A DNA stretch of 64,000 nucleotides from Nocardioides cynanchi (GTDB taxonomy: Bacteria > Actinomycetota > Actinomycetes > Propionibacteriales > Nocardioidaceae): contig NZ_CP044344.1 in NCBI RefSeq assembly GCF_008761635.1, forward strand, positions 2,542,001 to 2,606,000. The letters run 5' to 3'. Below, one piece after another: positions 16,039 through 24,059 of this stretch (its first letter is position 1; each line of letters starts with the position of its first letter). A program made the translations under genes and the position numbers. The notes below the pieces were generated by a model that worked only from the letters and a program-made list of their open reading frames with translations, was not told the origin of the DNA and did no database searches.

Positions 16039-18089
16039 CCCTCGATCCCCCGGAGCGGCTGCGGAGGATGATGTCCGCGCGCTCGGTGGCCGTGGTGGGC
16101 GCCAGCGAACGGCCCGGCTCGTTCGGCTGGCGGGTGTCCACGGAGGTGCTGCGCAGCCCCGGTCTCGAGCGGGTGCACCTGGTGAACCCCGGGCGCACCT
16201 CGGTACTCGGTCATCCCTGCGTGCCGTCGTTGGCCGACGTGCCCGAACCGGTCGACCTGGTGCTCCTCGGCGTCCCGGACTCCGCCCTCGTGCCCGCGCT
16301 CTCGCTGGCGGCGGCGCGCGGTGACGCGGGGGCGGTGATCTACGGGCCGGCGTACGGCGTCCGCGACGAGGTGGTCGCGGCGGCCGGCCAGATGGCGCTG
16401 GTCGGCGCTGGCTGCATGGGGTTCGTCGACACCACGACCGGGGTCCGGGCGATCGGCTACCTCGAGCGCGACCCGCTGCCCGCCGGGTCGATCGCGCTGG
16501 TCACCCACTCCGGCTCGGTCTTCTCGGCACTGCTGCGCACCCACCGGCGGCTGGAGTACTCCGTCGCCGTCTCGTCGGGCCAGGAGCTGGTGACGACCGC
16601 GGCGGACCACCTGGCCTACGCGCTGTCCCTGCCCCAGACCCGGGTGGTCGGGCTGGTGCTGGAGACGATGCGCGACGCCCCGCACCTGGCGGCCGGCCTG
16701 GCCGAGGCAGCCGCGCGGGGCATCCCGGTGTGCGCGCTGACCGTCGGCTCGTCGCTGCGCGGGCAGGCCCTGGTCGACGCGCACTCGGGAGCCGTCGCGG
16801 GGTCGGACGCCGGTTGGGAGGCCCTGTTCGCGGGGTACGGCGTGCATCGCTGCTTCGACCTCGCCGACCTGACCGACAGCCTCGAGCTGTTCTCGATCGG
16901 GCGGCGCCTGGTCCCGTCGGCGGGCCGCGGGCTGGCGACCGCTCACGACTCGGGCGCCGAGCGGGTCCTGGTCGCGGACGTCGCGGAGCGGCTCGGCGTA
17001 CCGTTCGCCGAGCTCGCCCCGGCGACGGTGGAGCGGCTCTCCTCGCTGCTCGACCCCGGGCTGGAGGCGATCAACCCGCTCGACGTGTGGGGCAGCGGGG
17101 CCGACACCGAGGAGCTCTTCGGTGGCGCGCTGGCGGCGCTGGCCGACGACGCCGAGGTCGGGGTGGTGGCGTTGGCGGTCGACCTGGTCGAGGAGTACGA
17201 CGGTGACGAGTCGTTCCCGCGGGCGCTCGCGACGCTGCTGACGCGGACCGAGAAACCGGTCGTGGTGCTGTCCAACCTGGCGTCCGCCGTCGACCCGATG
17301 GCGGCGGCGCGGCTGCGAGGCCTCGGCATCCCGGTCCTGGAGGGCACGGCGTCGGGGCTGCGCGCCATCGGTCATCTGCTGTCGCCGCCGCCGGCGGCGC
17401 GGCCGGAGGCGGTGGTGGACCGGGCGCGACAGGCCCGGTGGACCGAGCGAGGGCTGGGCGACTGGGCCGCCCTGCTGGAGGACTACGGGATCGCGGTGGT
17501 CCCGAGCGCGGTGGTGGGCTCGGCCGACGAAGCCGTCGGGGTGGCGTCGGCGCTGGGGTACCCCGTCGTACTGAAGACCGCGGAGGCCGCCGTCCACCAC
17601 AAGACCGAGCAGGACGGGGTGCGCCTCGGGATAGCGTCCGTCGAGGCCGTGCGGACGTCGTACGACGACCTGGCCGCGCGGCTCGGTGCGCGGGTCGTCG
17701 TACAACGTCAGGTGGCCGGGGTCGAGGTGGCGCTCGGGATCGTCCGCGACCCGCTGCTCGGCCCCCTCGTCGTGGTCGCGGCCGGCGGGACGCTGGTCGA
17801 GCTGATGGGCGAGCGTGCGGTCGCGCTGCCACCGGTCGGCCGTGGTCCGGCGCTCGACCTGCTGGGCCGCCTGCGGCTGTGGCGGGTGCTGGAGGGCTAC
17901 CGCGGCGCCCCACCGGCCGATGTCGACGCGCTGGTGACCACGATCGTCGGCCTCGGGCAGCTCACCCTGGAGCTCGGCGACCACCTCGCCGGCCTCGATC
18001 TCAACCCGGTCGTCGTCGGCCCGGCACCCACTCCCGACCAGCCGGCGGGTGGTGCCGTCGTCGTCGACGCCCTCCTCCTCCCCCGCTGA
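16035..18089 (+). CDS. Acyl-CoA ligase, ADP (NDP)-forming, fused alpha-beta type
   Basis: 684 residues: CoA-binding Rossmann domain (about 10-100, VAVVGASERPGSFG), two succinyl-CoA-ligase-like domains, and a C-terminal ATP-grasp domain (about 470-680). His250 in DAHSGAVAGSD is at the position of the phosphohistidine of this family. The enzyme makes a CoA ester from a carboxylic acid and ATP, giving ADP and phosphate. In the cluster it would activate the acid left after amine oxidation so that the acyl-CoA dehydrogenase can act. GTG start coupled to a short upstream ORF. Its stop codon (18087-18089) is core positions 3-5 of a 32-bp repeat. Confidence 0.88.
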   Translation: MTLDPPERLRRMMSARSVAVVGASERPGSFGWRVSTEVLRSPGLERVHLVNPGRTSVLGHPCVPSLADVPEPVDLVLLGVPDSALVPALSLAAARGDAGAVIYGPAYGVRDEVVAAAGQMALVGAGCMGFVDTTTGVRAIGYLERDPLPAGSIALVTHSGSVFSALLRTHRRLEYSVAVSSGQELVTTAADHLAYALSLPQTRVVGLVLETMRDAPHLAAGLAEAAARGIPVCALTVGSSLRGQALVDAHSGAVAGSDAGWEALFAGYGVHRCFDLADLTDSLELFSIGRRLVPSAGRGLATAHDSGAERVLVADVAERLGVPFAELAPATVERLSSLLDPGLEAINPLDVWGSGADTEELFGGALAALADDAEVGVVALAVDLVEEYDGDESFPRALATLLTRTEKPVVVLSNLASAVDPMAAARLRGLGIPVLEGTASGLRAIGHLLSPPPAARPEAVVDRARQARWTERGLGDWAALLEDYGIAVVPSAVVGSADEAVGVASALGYPVVLKTAEAAVHHKTEQDGVRLGIASVEAVRTSYDDLAARLGARVVVQRQVAGVEVALGIVRDPLLGPLVVVAAGGTLVELMGERAVALPPVGRGPALDLLGRLRLWRVLEGYRGAPPADVDALVTTIVGLGQLTLELGDHLAGLDLNPVVVGPAPTPDQPAGGAVVVDALLLPR

Positions 18090-18180
18090 CTCGGCGCAAA
18101 CAGACGTCGTAATCACGCTGAGTCGGCGCAAACAAACGCGGCATTCACGTCGAGTCGGCGCAAACAGACACACCGGGGCC
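18085..18180 (+). repeat. 32-bp tandem repeats, three direct units (array B, left arm)
   Basis: Units at 18085, 18117 and 18149 with cores GCTGACTCGGCGCAAA, GCTGAGTCGGCGCAAA and GTCGAGTCGGCGCAAA, exact 32-bp spacing. The first core contains the ligase stop codon. Same family as the array at 7306-7667. Confidence 0.88.
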
Positions 18181-18340
18181 GATTGCCCCGCGTCACGATG
18201 CGCCGAGTCGGAGTTCTCGAGACGCCCGTTTGCGCCGACTCGGCGGCGTGGGATTGCCTGTTTGTGCCGACTCAGCGGCTTGGGGGTGCCTGTTTGTGCC
18301 GAGTGAGCGGCTTGGGGCTGCCTGTTTGTGCCGAGTGGGT
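18181..18340 (-). repeat. 32-bp tandem repeats, five inverted units (array B, right arm)
   Basis: Five units read on the minus strand from the end of the DAO gene: cores at 18325-18340, 18293-18308, 18261-18276, 18229-18244 and a decayed one at 18197-18212. They abut the direct units without a gap, so 18085-18340 is exactly eight 32-bp units. Three cores carry CGGCACAAA instead of CGGCGCAAA, showing local homogenisation. The DAO stop codon overlaps the outer edge. No gene is seen in this stretch. Confidence 0.85.
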
Positions 18341-19536
18341 CAGGTGAGCTCGGGGAAGGGGAGGGCGATCGGGTCCGGGGTCAGCCGGCTGCGGCCGTCG
18401 GCGTCGAAGCGGTCGAGACCCAGGTCGGTCGTGTCGAGGACGTCGCTCTGCCCGGTCAGCACGAGGTCGGAGGCGGCCTTGGCGACCCCCGGGCCCCACA
18501 TCATCCCGTGCCCGCCCGCCGCGGCCACGAACGCGCCGTCGAGGACCTCCCCGTCGCGCAGGGCCGGACCCAGGATCGGCAGGTGGTCGGGGGTGTAGTC
18601 GATCGTCGCGGCCCACGTCTTGCGCAGCCCGACCTCGGTGGTGGCGGGCACCAGGGTCGCCATCCGCTCGGCCATCACCTCGAAGTAGCCATGGTCGAAC
18701 GCGCGCGCCTCGCCGGGCGCCTCGTCGGGGTTGCTCATCCCCCACATCAGCCCGCCCTCCCAGGGACGCCAGTAGATCCCCGACCTCAGGTCGAAGACCA
18801 TCGGCAGCCGGTCGGGAGCGAACGCCGGATGGGGCTCGGTGACCACGACCTGGTGCCGTGCCCCGCCGGAGGGGATCCGGACGCCGGCCGCGGCCCCGAC
18901 GGCAGCGAGGGTCGGTCCGCCGGTCAGCACCACGCGGCTGGTCGCGATGTCGCCGGCCGAGGTGTGCACCCCCACCACGTGCCCGGCCTCGACGGCCAGC
19001 CCGGTGAACGGCGTGCGTTCGCAGACCCGCACCCCAGCCGTGAACAGCGCGGCGGTGTAGGCAAGCACGTTGCGGGGCGGGTCGATGTAGCCGTCGCCGG
19101 GCGCGTACGACGATCCGAGCGTCTGCCCGGGAGCCATCGCCGGGTTCATCGCGTCGACCTCGTCGCCGTCGACCCAGCGCACGTCGAGACCGAGCGCCTG
19201 CTGCATCGCGATCCGACCCCGGGCCTGCTGCACCTCGGTGTCGGTGAAGCACGGCATGAAGTACCCCTGCGCCACGAAGCCCGAGTCGATCCCGAGCGCC
19301 TCCTGCTGTCCGGTGTAGAAGTCCCGGCTGAACATCCCGAGCCGGACCGCGGCCTCGGTGCCGCCCTGGGCACGGACCATGCCTGCGGCCCGGGAGCTGG
19401 CACCCTGGCCGAGCGTGTCGCGCTCGAGCAGGACGACGTCGCCGAGGCCCGACTGACGCAGGAACCACGCGGTCCAGGCGCCGATCGTCCCACCGCCGAC
19501 GACCACCGCATCGGCGCTTCGCGGCACTGTGGTCAT
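18340..19536 (-). CDS. FAD-dependent oxidoreductase, DAO family (sarcosine/dimethylglycine oxidase-like)
   Basis: 398 residues with the dinucleotide-binding motif VVVGGGTIG (about 11-19) and ERD ending the second strand, then ASSRAAGMVR, the segment contacting the flavin. The C-terminal block DHLPILGPA and AAGGHGMMWGPGVAKAASDL is typical of the DAO superfamily that oxidises N-methyl or amino groups of amino acids. With the Rieske protein it could carry out successive N-demethylation; substrate unproven. The ATG at 19536 lies 18 bp from an operator palindrome and diverges from the acyl-CoA dehydrogenase. Confidence 0.85.
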   Translation of the reverse strand: MTTVPRSADAVVVGGGTIGAWTAWFLRQSGLGDVVLLERDTLGQGASSRAAGMVRAQGGTEAAVRLGMFSRDFYTGQQEALGIDSGFVAQGYFMPCFTDTEVQQARGRIAMQQALGLDVRWVDGDEVDAMNPAMAPGQTLGSSYAPGDGYIDPPRNVLAYTAALFTAGVRVCERTPFTGLAVEAGHVVGVHTSAGDIATSRVVLTGGPTLAAVGAAAGVRIPSGGARHQVVVTEPHPAFAPDRLPMVFDLRSGIYWRPWEGGLMWGMSNPDEAPGEARAFDHGYFEVMAERMATLVPATTEVGLRKTWAATIDYTPDHLPILGPALRDGEVLDGAFVAAAGGHGMMWGPGVAKAASDLVLTGQSDVLDTTDLGLDRFDADGRSRLTPDPIALPFPELT

Positions 19537-19554
19537 GGGGGCGAGCGTGGCATA

Positions 19555-19570
19555 GACTGAACGGTCAGTC
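19555..19570. promoter_or_regulatory. Operator palindrome 4 (TetR-type) between DAO and acyl-CoA dehydrogenase
   Basis: GACTGA-ACGG-TCAGTC, perfect arms, preceded by CATAGACT as at site 2 (TAGACT as possible -10), in the 115-nt divergent promoter. Confidence 0.8.
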
Positions 19571-19651
19571 AACGATTCTCGACTCCGCTCGACCCGCGTG
19601 GGACCTCCGCTCGATCGGCGGGGTGACGCCCGATCACCCGAAGGACGGCGC

Positions 19652-20827
19652 ATGTACGGACTGACCCCTGACGACCTCGCGCTCCAGGCTCGCGCCCGCG
19701 GGTTCGCCGACGAGCTGATCGCGCACGAGGAGTACGCCGAGGCGCACGAGGGCGAGCTCCCTCCCGACGTGGCGCACCGCCTCGAGGCCCGGGCCGTCGA
19801 GCTCGGGCTGACCGCGACCAACATGCCCGTCGACGTGGGCGGTCGGGGGCTCAGCCACCTCCAGCAGGTGCTGGTGCAGGAGCAGGGCGGCCGGGTCACC
19901 AACGCGCTGGCCTGGTGCCTCACGACGCCACCGGGCTGGTGGCCCGCCGTCGCCAACGACCACCAGCGTGAGACCTGGCTGATCCCGACCGTCGAAGGCC
20001 GCCGCGAGGAGTGCTACGCGATCACCGAGGAGCACGCCGGCTCGGACGTCTCCGACCTCCAGGCCACCGCAGCGCGGGACGGTGACGACTACGTGCTGAA
20101 CGGCGTGAAGTGGCACGTCACGTCGTACAACAAGGCCGACTACGTCTTCTTCCAGGCCGTGCTCACGACCGGCGAGCACGCCGGCGAGCAGGCGCTCTTC
20201 GTCGCCGACAAGGACACCCCCGGCATCCGCGTGGTCCGCACCCCGGCGTACACCCACACCATCGCCCACCACCACCCGATCGTGGCCTTCGAGGACGTCC
20301 GGGTGCCGGCCACCCACCTGATCGGCTCCGAGGATGCCGGGATGTCGTTCGTCTACGAGTGGTTCCGCTACGAGCGGCTGATGATCGCGACCCGCTGCCT
20401 CGGCGCCGTCGAGCGGCTGGTCGACGAGATGTCCGCCTTCGCCGCCCAGCGACGGATCGGCCTCGACCGGCTCGCGGACAAGCAGCTGGTCCAGGCGATG
20501 CTGGCCGACAGCCTCACCGAGCTCTTCGCGGCCCGCTCGATGGTCTACGGCCTGGCCCGCAGCCTCGACGGGCAGTCGGGAGGCCTCGACCTCAAGGTCG
20601 CCCACGCCCAGTGCTCGATGGCCAAGCTCTTCTGCAGCGAGATGGCAGGGCGGGTCGCCGACCGGGCCGTCCAGGTCTTCGGCGGACGGGGATACATGCG
20701 GGAGAACGTCGCCGAGCGCTTCTTCCGCGAGCTGCGCGTCGAGCGCATCTGGGAGGGCGCCAGCGAGGTGCAGCGCGTGATCATCGCCGACCAGCTGGGC
20801 AAGCGCGGCCGGGCCCGACTGGTCTAG
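19652..20827 (+). CDS. Acyl-CoA dehydrogenase
   Basis: FAD enzyme of 391 residues that forms an alpha-beta double bond in an acyl-CoA. Family blocks: YAITEEHAGSDVSDLQATA (about 128-146, FAD/substrate loop), FEDVRVPATHLIG, FGGRGYMREN and, near the C terminus, ERIWEGASEVQR with Glu368 at the catalytic-base position of medium-chain acyl-CoA dehydrogenase. RBS AAGGA lies 8 nt before the ATG. Operator palindrome 4 puts it in the same regulon as the CoA ligase, which would supply its substrate. The following two genes lie close behind (35 nt) and may be co-transcribed. Confidence 0.9.
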   Translation: MYGLTPDDLALQARARGFADELIAHEEYAEAHEGELPPDVAHRLEARAVELGLTATNMPVDVGGRGLSHLQQVLVQEQGGRVTNALAWCLTTPPGWWPAVANDHQRETWLIPTVEGRREECYAITEEHAGSDVSDLQATAARDGDDYVLNGVKWHVTSYNKADYVFFQAVLTTGEHAGEQALFVADKDTPGIRVVRTPAYTHTIAHHHPIVAFEDVRVPATHLIGSEDAGMSFVYEWFRYERLMIATRCLGAVERLVDEMSAFAAQRRIGLDRLADKQLVQAMLADSLTELFAARSMVYGLARSLDGQSGGLDLKVAHAQCSMAKLFCSEMAGRVADRAVQVFGGRGYMRENVAERFFRELRVERIWEGASEVQRVIIADQLGKRGRARLV

Positions 20828-20862
20828 ACCCACCGCCGCCGGGCTGTGGTTGGCTGGGCGGC

Positions 20863-21717
20863 GTGAGCCCTGCCAACCTTCCGGCCGCCTGGTCCGGCCT
20901 GGTCGACGACGCGGCGGTCTTCCCGCCCGGCGACGTCCCCCTGCCCGACGCGGTCGACGCCTTCCGCTCCCGGCGCGACGAGTGGTACGCCGACCTCGTC
21001 GGCTCGTTCGTCGTCACCGACACCCGGCTCCCGGAGGTGCCCCAGGACATCCCGGTGACGGTCGTGGTGACCGGCGGGGCGGGCGCCGTCGCCGGGGTCG
21101 CGACCTTGGCCGGCCGCCTGGGCCACCGGCTGACCGGCATCGAGATCGCGGTCCGCGACCTCGACGACATCGCTGGCAACGTACGACGCATCAACGCCGC
21201 CGTCTACGCCGCGCGGGCCGAGGGCCTGCCCGAGGAGACAGAGATCCATGTCGAGCTGCCCCAGGTCGGGCCGACCGCCTCGTGGCTGGCCGGCGCCGAC
21301 GCCGTGGCCGAAGCCGAGGCCCACCTCAAGTTCCGGACCGGGGGCGTCGAGGCGCACCTCTTCCCCGACGCTGCGACGGTCGCCGCGTGGATCGACGCCG
21401 CGCTCGACCGCGAGACGTCGTACAAGTGCACGGCGGGGCTGCACCATGCCGTCCGCCACCGCGACCACGAGACCGGCTTCGAGCACCACGGCTTCCTCAA
21501 CGTGCTGCTGGCCACCCGGCGCGCCTTCGACGGCGGGACGGTCGCCGAGGTGGCCGAGGTCCTCGACGACCACTACACCAACGACATGGTCGCGCTGGCG
21601 CGCACCAGCGACCTCGCCGGTGCCCGCCGCTGGTTCACGTCGTTCGGCTCGTGCAGCGTGAGCGACCCGCTCGACGACCTGCTCGCCCTCGGCCTGCTCG
21701 AGGCTCCCCATGCCTGA
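20863..21717 (+). CDS. Conserved protein of unknown function, coupled to fumarylacetoacetase
   Basis: 284-residue protein from a GTG at 20863 (no clear RBS), overlapping fahA by 8 bp. I do not recognise a named family. It has PAAWSGLVDDAAVFPPGD near the N terminus, KFRTGGVEAHLFP in the middle, and a histidine-rich conserved-looking stretch TAGLHHAVRHRDHETGFEHHGF (about 190-211) that could bind metal or an acid substrate. No signal peptide or membrane segment. The overlap implies a job with fumarylacetoacetase; a role in the missing maleylacetoacetate step or as an assembly partner is a guess only. Confidence 0.7.
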   Translation: MSPANLPAAWSGLVDDAAVFPPGDVPLPDAVDAFRSRRDEWYADLVGSFVVTDTRLPEVPQDIPVTVVVTGGAGAVAGVATLAGRLGHRLTGIEIAVRDLDDIAGNVRRINAAVYAARAEGLPEETEIHVELPQVGPTASWLAGADAVAEAEAHLKFRTGGVEAHLFPDAATVAAWIDAALDRETSYKCTAGLHHAVRHRDHETGFEHHGFLNVLLATRRAFDGGTVAEVAEVLDDHYTNDMVALARTSDLAGARRWFTSFGSCSVSDPLDDLLALGLLEAPHA

Positions 21718-22885
21718 GCCGGACGGCTACGGCCTCGACCACCTGCCGTACGGCGCCTACTCCGTCGGCGCCGGGACCCCACGGATCGGGGTGCGCCTGG
21801 GCGACCGGGTGCTCGATGTCGCCGACCTACGTCCCGAGCTCGACCGGCCGACCCTGAACGACTTCATGGCGCTCGGTCCCGATGCCTGGGCCGAGACCCG
21901 GGCCCAGGTCACCGACCTCGCCGCCGCCGATGCGTTGGCAGCGACACCGGTCGACGACGTACGCCTGCACCTGCCGTTCGCCGTGGGCGACTACGTCGAC
22001 TTCTATGCCTCGCTCGACCACGCGTCCAACGTCGGCCGGATCTTCCGACCCGACCAGGAGCCGCTGCTGCCCAACTGGCGCCATCTCCCCGTCGGCTACC
22101 ACGGTCGTGGCGGCACCGTCGTCGTCAGTGGTACGCCGGTGGTCCGGCCCTGCGGGCAGCGGAAGGCGCCGACGGAGGACGCCCCGACCTACGGGCCGAG
22201 CCGACGCCTCGACATCGAGGCGGAGCTCGGCTTCGTGATCGGTGCCGGTTCGGCACTCGGGTCGCGGATCAGCGTCGGCGACCTGGCCGAGCACGTCTTC
22301 GGCGTCGTCGGCCTCAACGACTGGTCCGCCCGCGACATCCAGGCCTGGGAGTACGTGCCCCTCGGACCGTTCCTCGGCAAGTCGTTCGCCACCTCGGTGG
22401 CAGCCTGGGTCACCCCCCTCGCCGCCCTCGACGCCGCGTGGTGCGACCTGCCCGGCCAGGACCCGACACCTCTGGACTACCTGGTCGGGCCGGGCTCGCC
22501 CGGCTCGGAGGGGGGCGGACCCCGCGGGCTCGACATCGACGTCGAGGTGGTCCTGAACGACCGGGTGGTCAGCCGCCCGCCGTACCGCACGATGTACTGG
22601 TCGCCCGCGCAGATGCTCGCGCACCTGACCGTGAACGGCGCCTCGACCAGGCCCGGTGACCTGTTCGCCTCCGGCACCATCAGCGGCCCGGAGCCCGACA
22701 CCCGGGGCTCGTTCCTCGAGCTCAGCTGGGGTGGCCGGGAGCCGTTCGGCGGGCCGGGCGGAGAGAGCCGCACCTTCCTCGAGGACGGCGACGTGGTGAC
22801 CTTGCGCTACTCCGCCCCCGGGACGAGCGGCGGACGGATCACCCTCGGCGAGGTGACCGGCCGGATCGAGCCCGCGCGCCCCTGA
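21710..22885 (+). CDS. fahA: Fumarylacetoacetase
   Basis: Last enzyme of homogentisate breakdown: splits fumarylacetoacetate into fumarate and acetoacetate. 391 residues with the N-terminal SH3-like domain (GVRLGDRVLDVADL) and the catalytic beta-roll: DFYASLDHASNVGRIFR (metal ligand Asp), HLPVGYHGR (catalytic His), EAELGFVIG and LNDWSARDIQAWEYVPLGPFLGKSF, all signatures of the long FAH enzymes rather than short FAH-like hydrolases. It partners with hmgA at 2108-3361, encoded on the other strand 18 kb away. Strong hairpins follow the gene. Confidence 0.95.
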   Translation: MPEPDGYGLDHLPYGAYSVGAGTPRIGVRLGDRVLDVADLRPELDRPTLNDFMALGPDAWAETRAQVTDLAAADALAATPVDDVRLHLPFAVGDYVDFYASLDHASNVGRIFRPDQEPLLPNWRHLPVGYHGRGGTVVVSGTPVVRPCGQRKAPTEDAPTYGPSRRLDIEAELGFVIGAGSALGSRISVGDLAEHVFGVVGLNDWSARDIQAWEYVPLGPFLGKSFATSVAAWVTPLAALDAAWCDLPGQDPTPLDYLVGPGSPGSEGGGPRGLDIDVEVVLNDRVVSRPPYRTMYWSPAQMLAHLTVNGASTRPGDLFASGTISGPEPDTRGSFLELSWGGREPFGGPGGESRTFLEDGDVVTLRYSAPGTSGGRITLGEVTGRIEPARP

Positions 22886-22916
22886 GCCTGCCGCCGGCGG
22901 AGCGGGTGAGGGGCGC

Positions 22917-22942
22917 GGTTTCCCCGGTTCACCGGGGAAACC
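22917..22942 (+). terminator. Perfect hairpin after fahA
   Basis: 11-bp arms GGTTTCCCCGG (22917-22927) and CCGGGGAAACC (22932-22942) around loop TTCA. A second stem follows at once: CCGTCGCTTC (22941-22950) with GAAGCGACGG (22971-22980). Probably terminates the acyl-CoA dehydrogenase-fahA transcript. Confidence 0.6.
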
Positions 22943-23071
22943 GTCGCTTCCCAGGCGAAACTTCGGCGGAGAAGCGACGGCTTCGGCTGAGAAGTACCCC
23001 GTCTCGGGACCGCCTCAGCCGCACCCTGAACGACCCGGGTCGAGCGCTGGAGCGGGCCGTAGGCTCGCCGG

Positions 23072-24016
23072 GTGACCTCGTTCGGCCAGCTCCCGCCGCC
23101 CAGCCACGTGCTGGCGCACATCAGCGACACCCACCTGCTCGCCGGCGACGCCCGGCAGTACGGCGCGATCGACACCGTGGCGCACTTCCGCTCCGCCCTG
23201 GAGCGCCTGACAAGGATCGACCCGCCATCCCAGGCGCTGGTGGTCACCGGCGACCTCGCCGACCTCGGCGAGCCGGCGGCCTATCGCGAGCTGCGCAGCC
23301 TGGTCGAGCCGTTCGCGGAAGGGATCGGCGCCGAGGTCGTCTGGTGCATGGGCAACCACGACGAGCGCACGGCGTACTCCCGCGAGCTGTTCGGCGAGGA
23401 GTCCGACGCCCCCCAGGACCGGGTGTACGACGTCGCCGGGCTGCGGGTCGTCAGCCTGGACACCAGCGTGCCGGGCTGGCACCACGGCGAGCTCACCGAC
23501 GAGCAGCTCGGATGGCTGAGCGACGTCCTGGCCACGCCTGCCGAGCACGGCACGATCCTGGCCCTGCACCACCCGCCGATCCCGTCTCCCCTGGTGCCGG
23601 CCGCGGAGATCATCGAGCTCCTCGACACCGACCGGCTCGCTGCGGTGCTCCGCGGCTCGGACGTCCGCGCGATCCTCGGCGGCCACTACCACTTCTCCTC
23701 CCACTCGACCTTCGCCGGGATCCCGGTCTCGGTCGCCGCCGCCACCTGCTACGTCGTGGACACCGCCCCGCTCGACCGGCTGATCTCCGCGGTGGACGGG
23801 CACCAGGCGTTCAACGTCGTCCATGTGTACGACGACCGGGTCGTCCACTCGATCGTGCCGGTGCCGGACGCACCCGAGGTCGACGGTTTCGGCGCCGATC
23901 TCGCGCCCCTGCTGGAGGCCCTCAGCCCCGAGGAGCGGCTCGACATGGTCTCGCGCAAGGACTCCCCGCTGAACACCGGCCAGCTTGACCTCGACGCACC
24001 GCCGCTCGGCGGCTGA
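23072..24016 (+). CDS. Calcineurin-like metallophosphoesterase (CpdA-like phosphodiesterase)
   Basis: 314 residues with the full dimetal phosphoesterase set in order: ISDTHL (DxH), VVTGDLAD (GDxxD), WCMGNHDE (GNHD/E), LALHHPP and GGHYHF (GHxH). The spacing is that of the class III cyclic nucleotide phosphodiesterase group (CpdA/Rv0805). It probably hydrolyses cAMP or another phosphodiester in the cytoplasm; activity on 2',3'-cyclic nucleotides or phospholipid headgroups cannot be excluded. GTG start. It follows the fahA hairpins, so it is a separate transcript, perhaps with the flavoprotein gene 43 nt downstream. Confidence 0.88.
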   Translation: MTSFGQLPPPSHVLAHISDTHLLAGDARQYGAIDTVAHFRSALERLTRIDPPSQALVVTGDLADLGEPAAYRELRSLVEPFAEGIGAEVVWCMGNHDERTAYSRELFGEESDAPQDRVYDVAGLRVVSLDTSVPGWHHGELTDEQLGWLSDVLATPAEHGTILALHHPPIPSPLVPAAEIIELLDTDRLAAVLRGSDVRAILGGHYHFSSHSTFAGIPVSVAAATCYVVDTAPLDRLISAVDGHQAFNVVHVYDDRVVHSIVPVPDAPEVDGFGADLAPLLEALSPEERLDMVSRKDSPLNTGQLDLDAPPLGG

Positions 24017-24059
24017 GGCCCACGTAGGCTCGCAGAACCCAGGCGGAGGAGGCCACCAC

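Noticed and set aside
15924..18173. 749-codon open frame opposite the CoA ligase
   Set aside because: No domain similarity and low-complexity Arg/Gln/His composition; the plus-strand ligase has clear domains.
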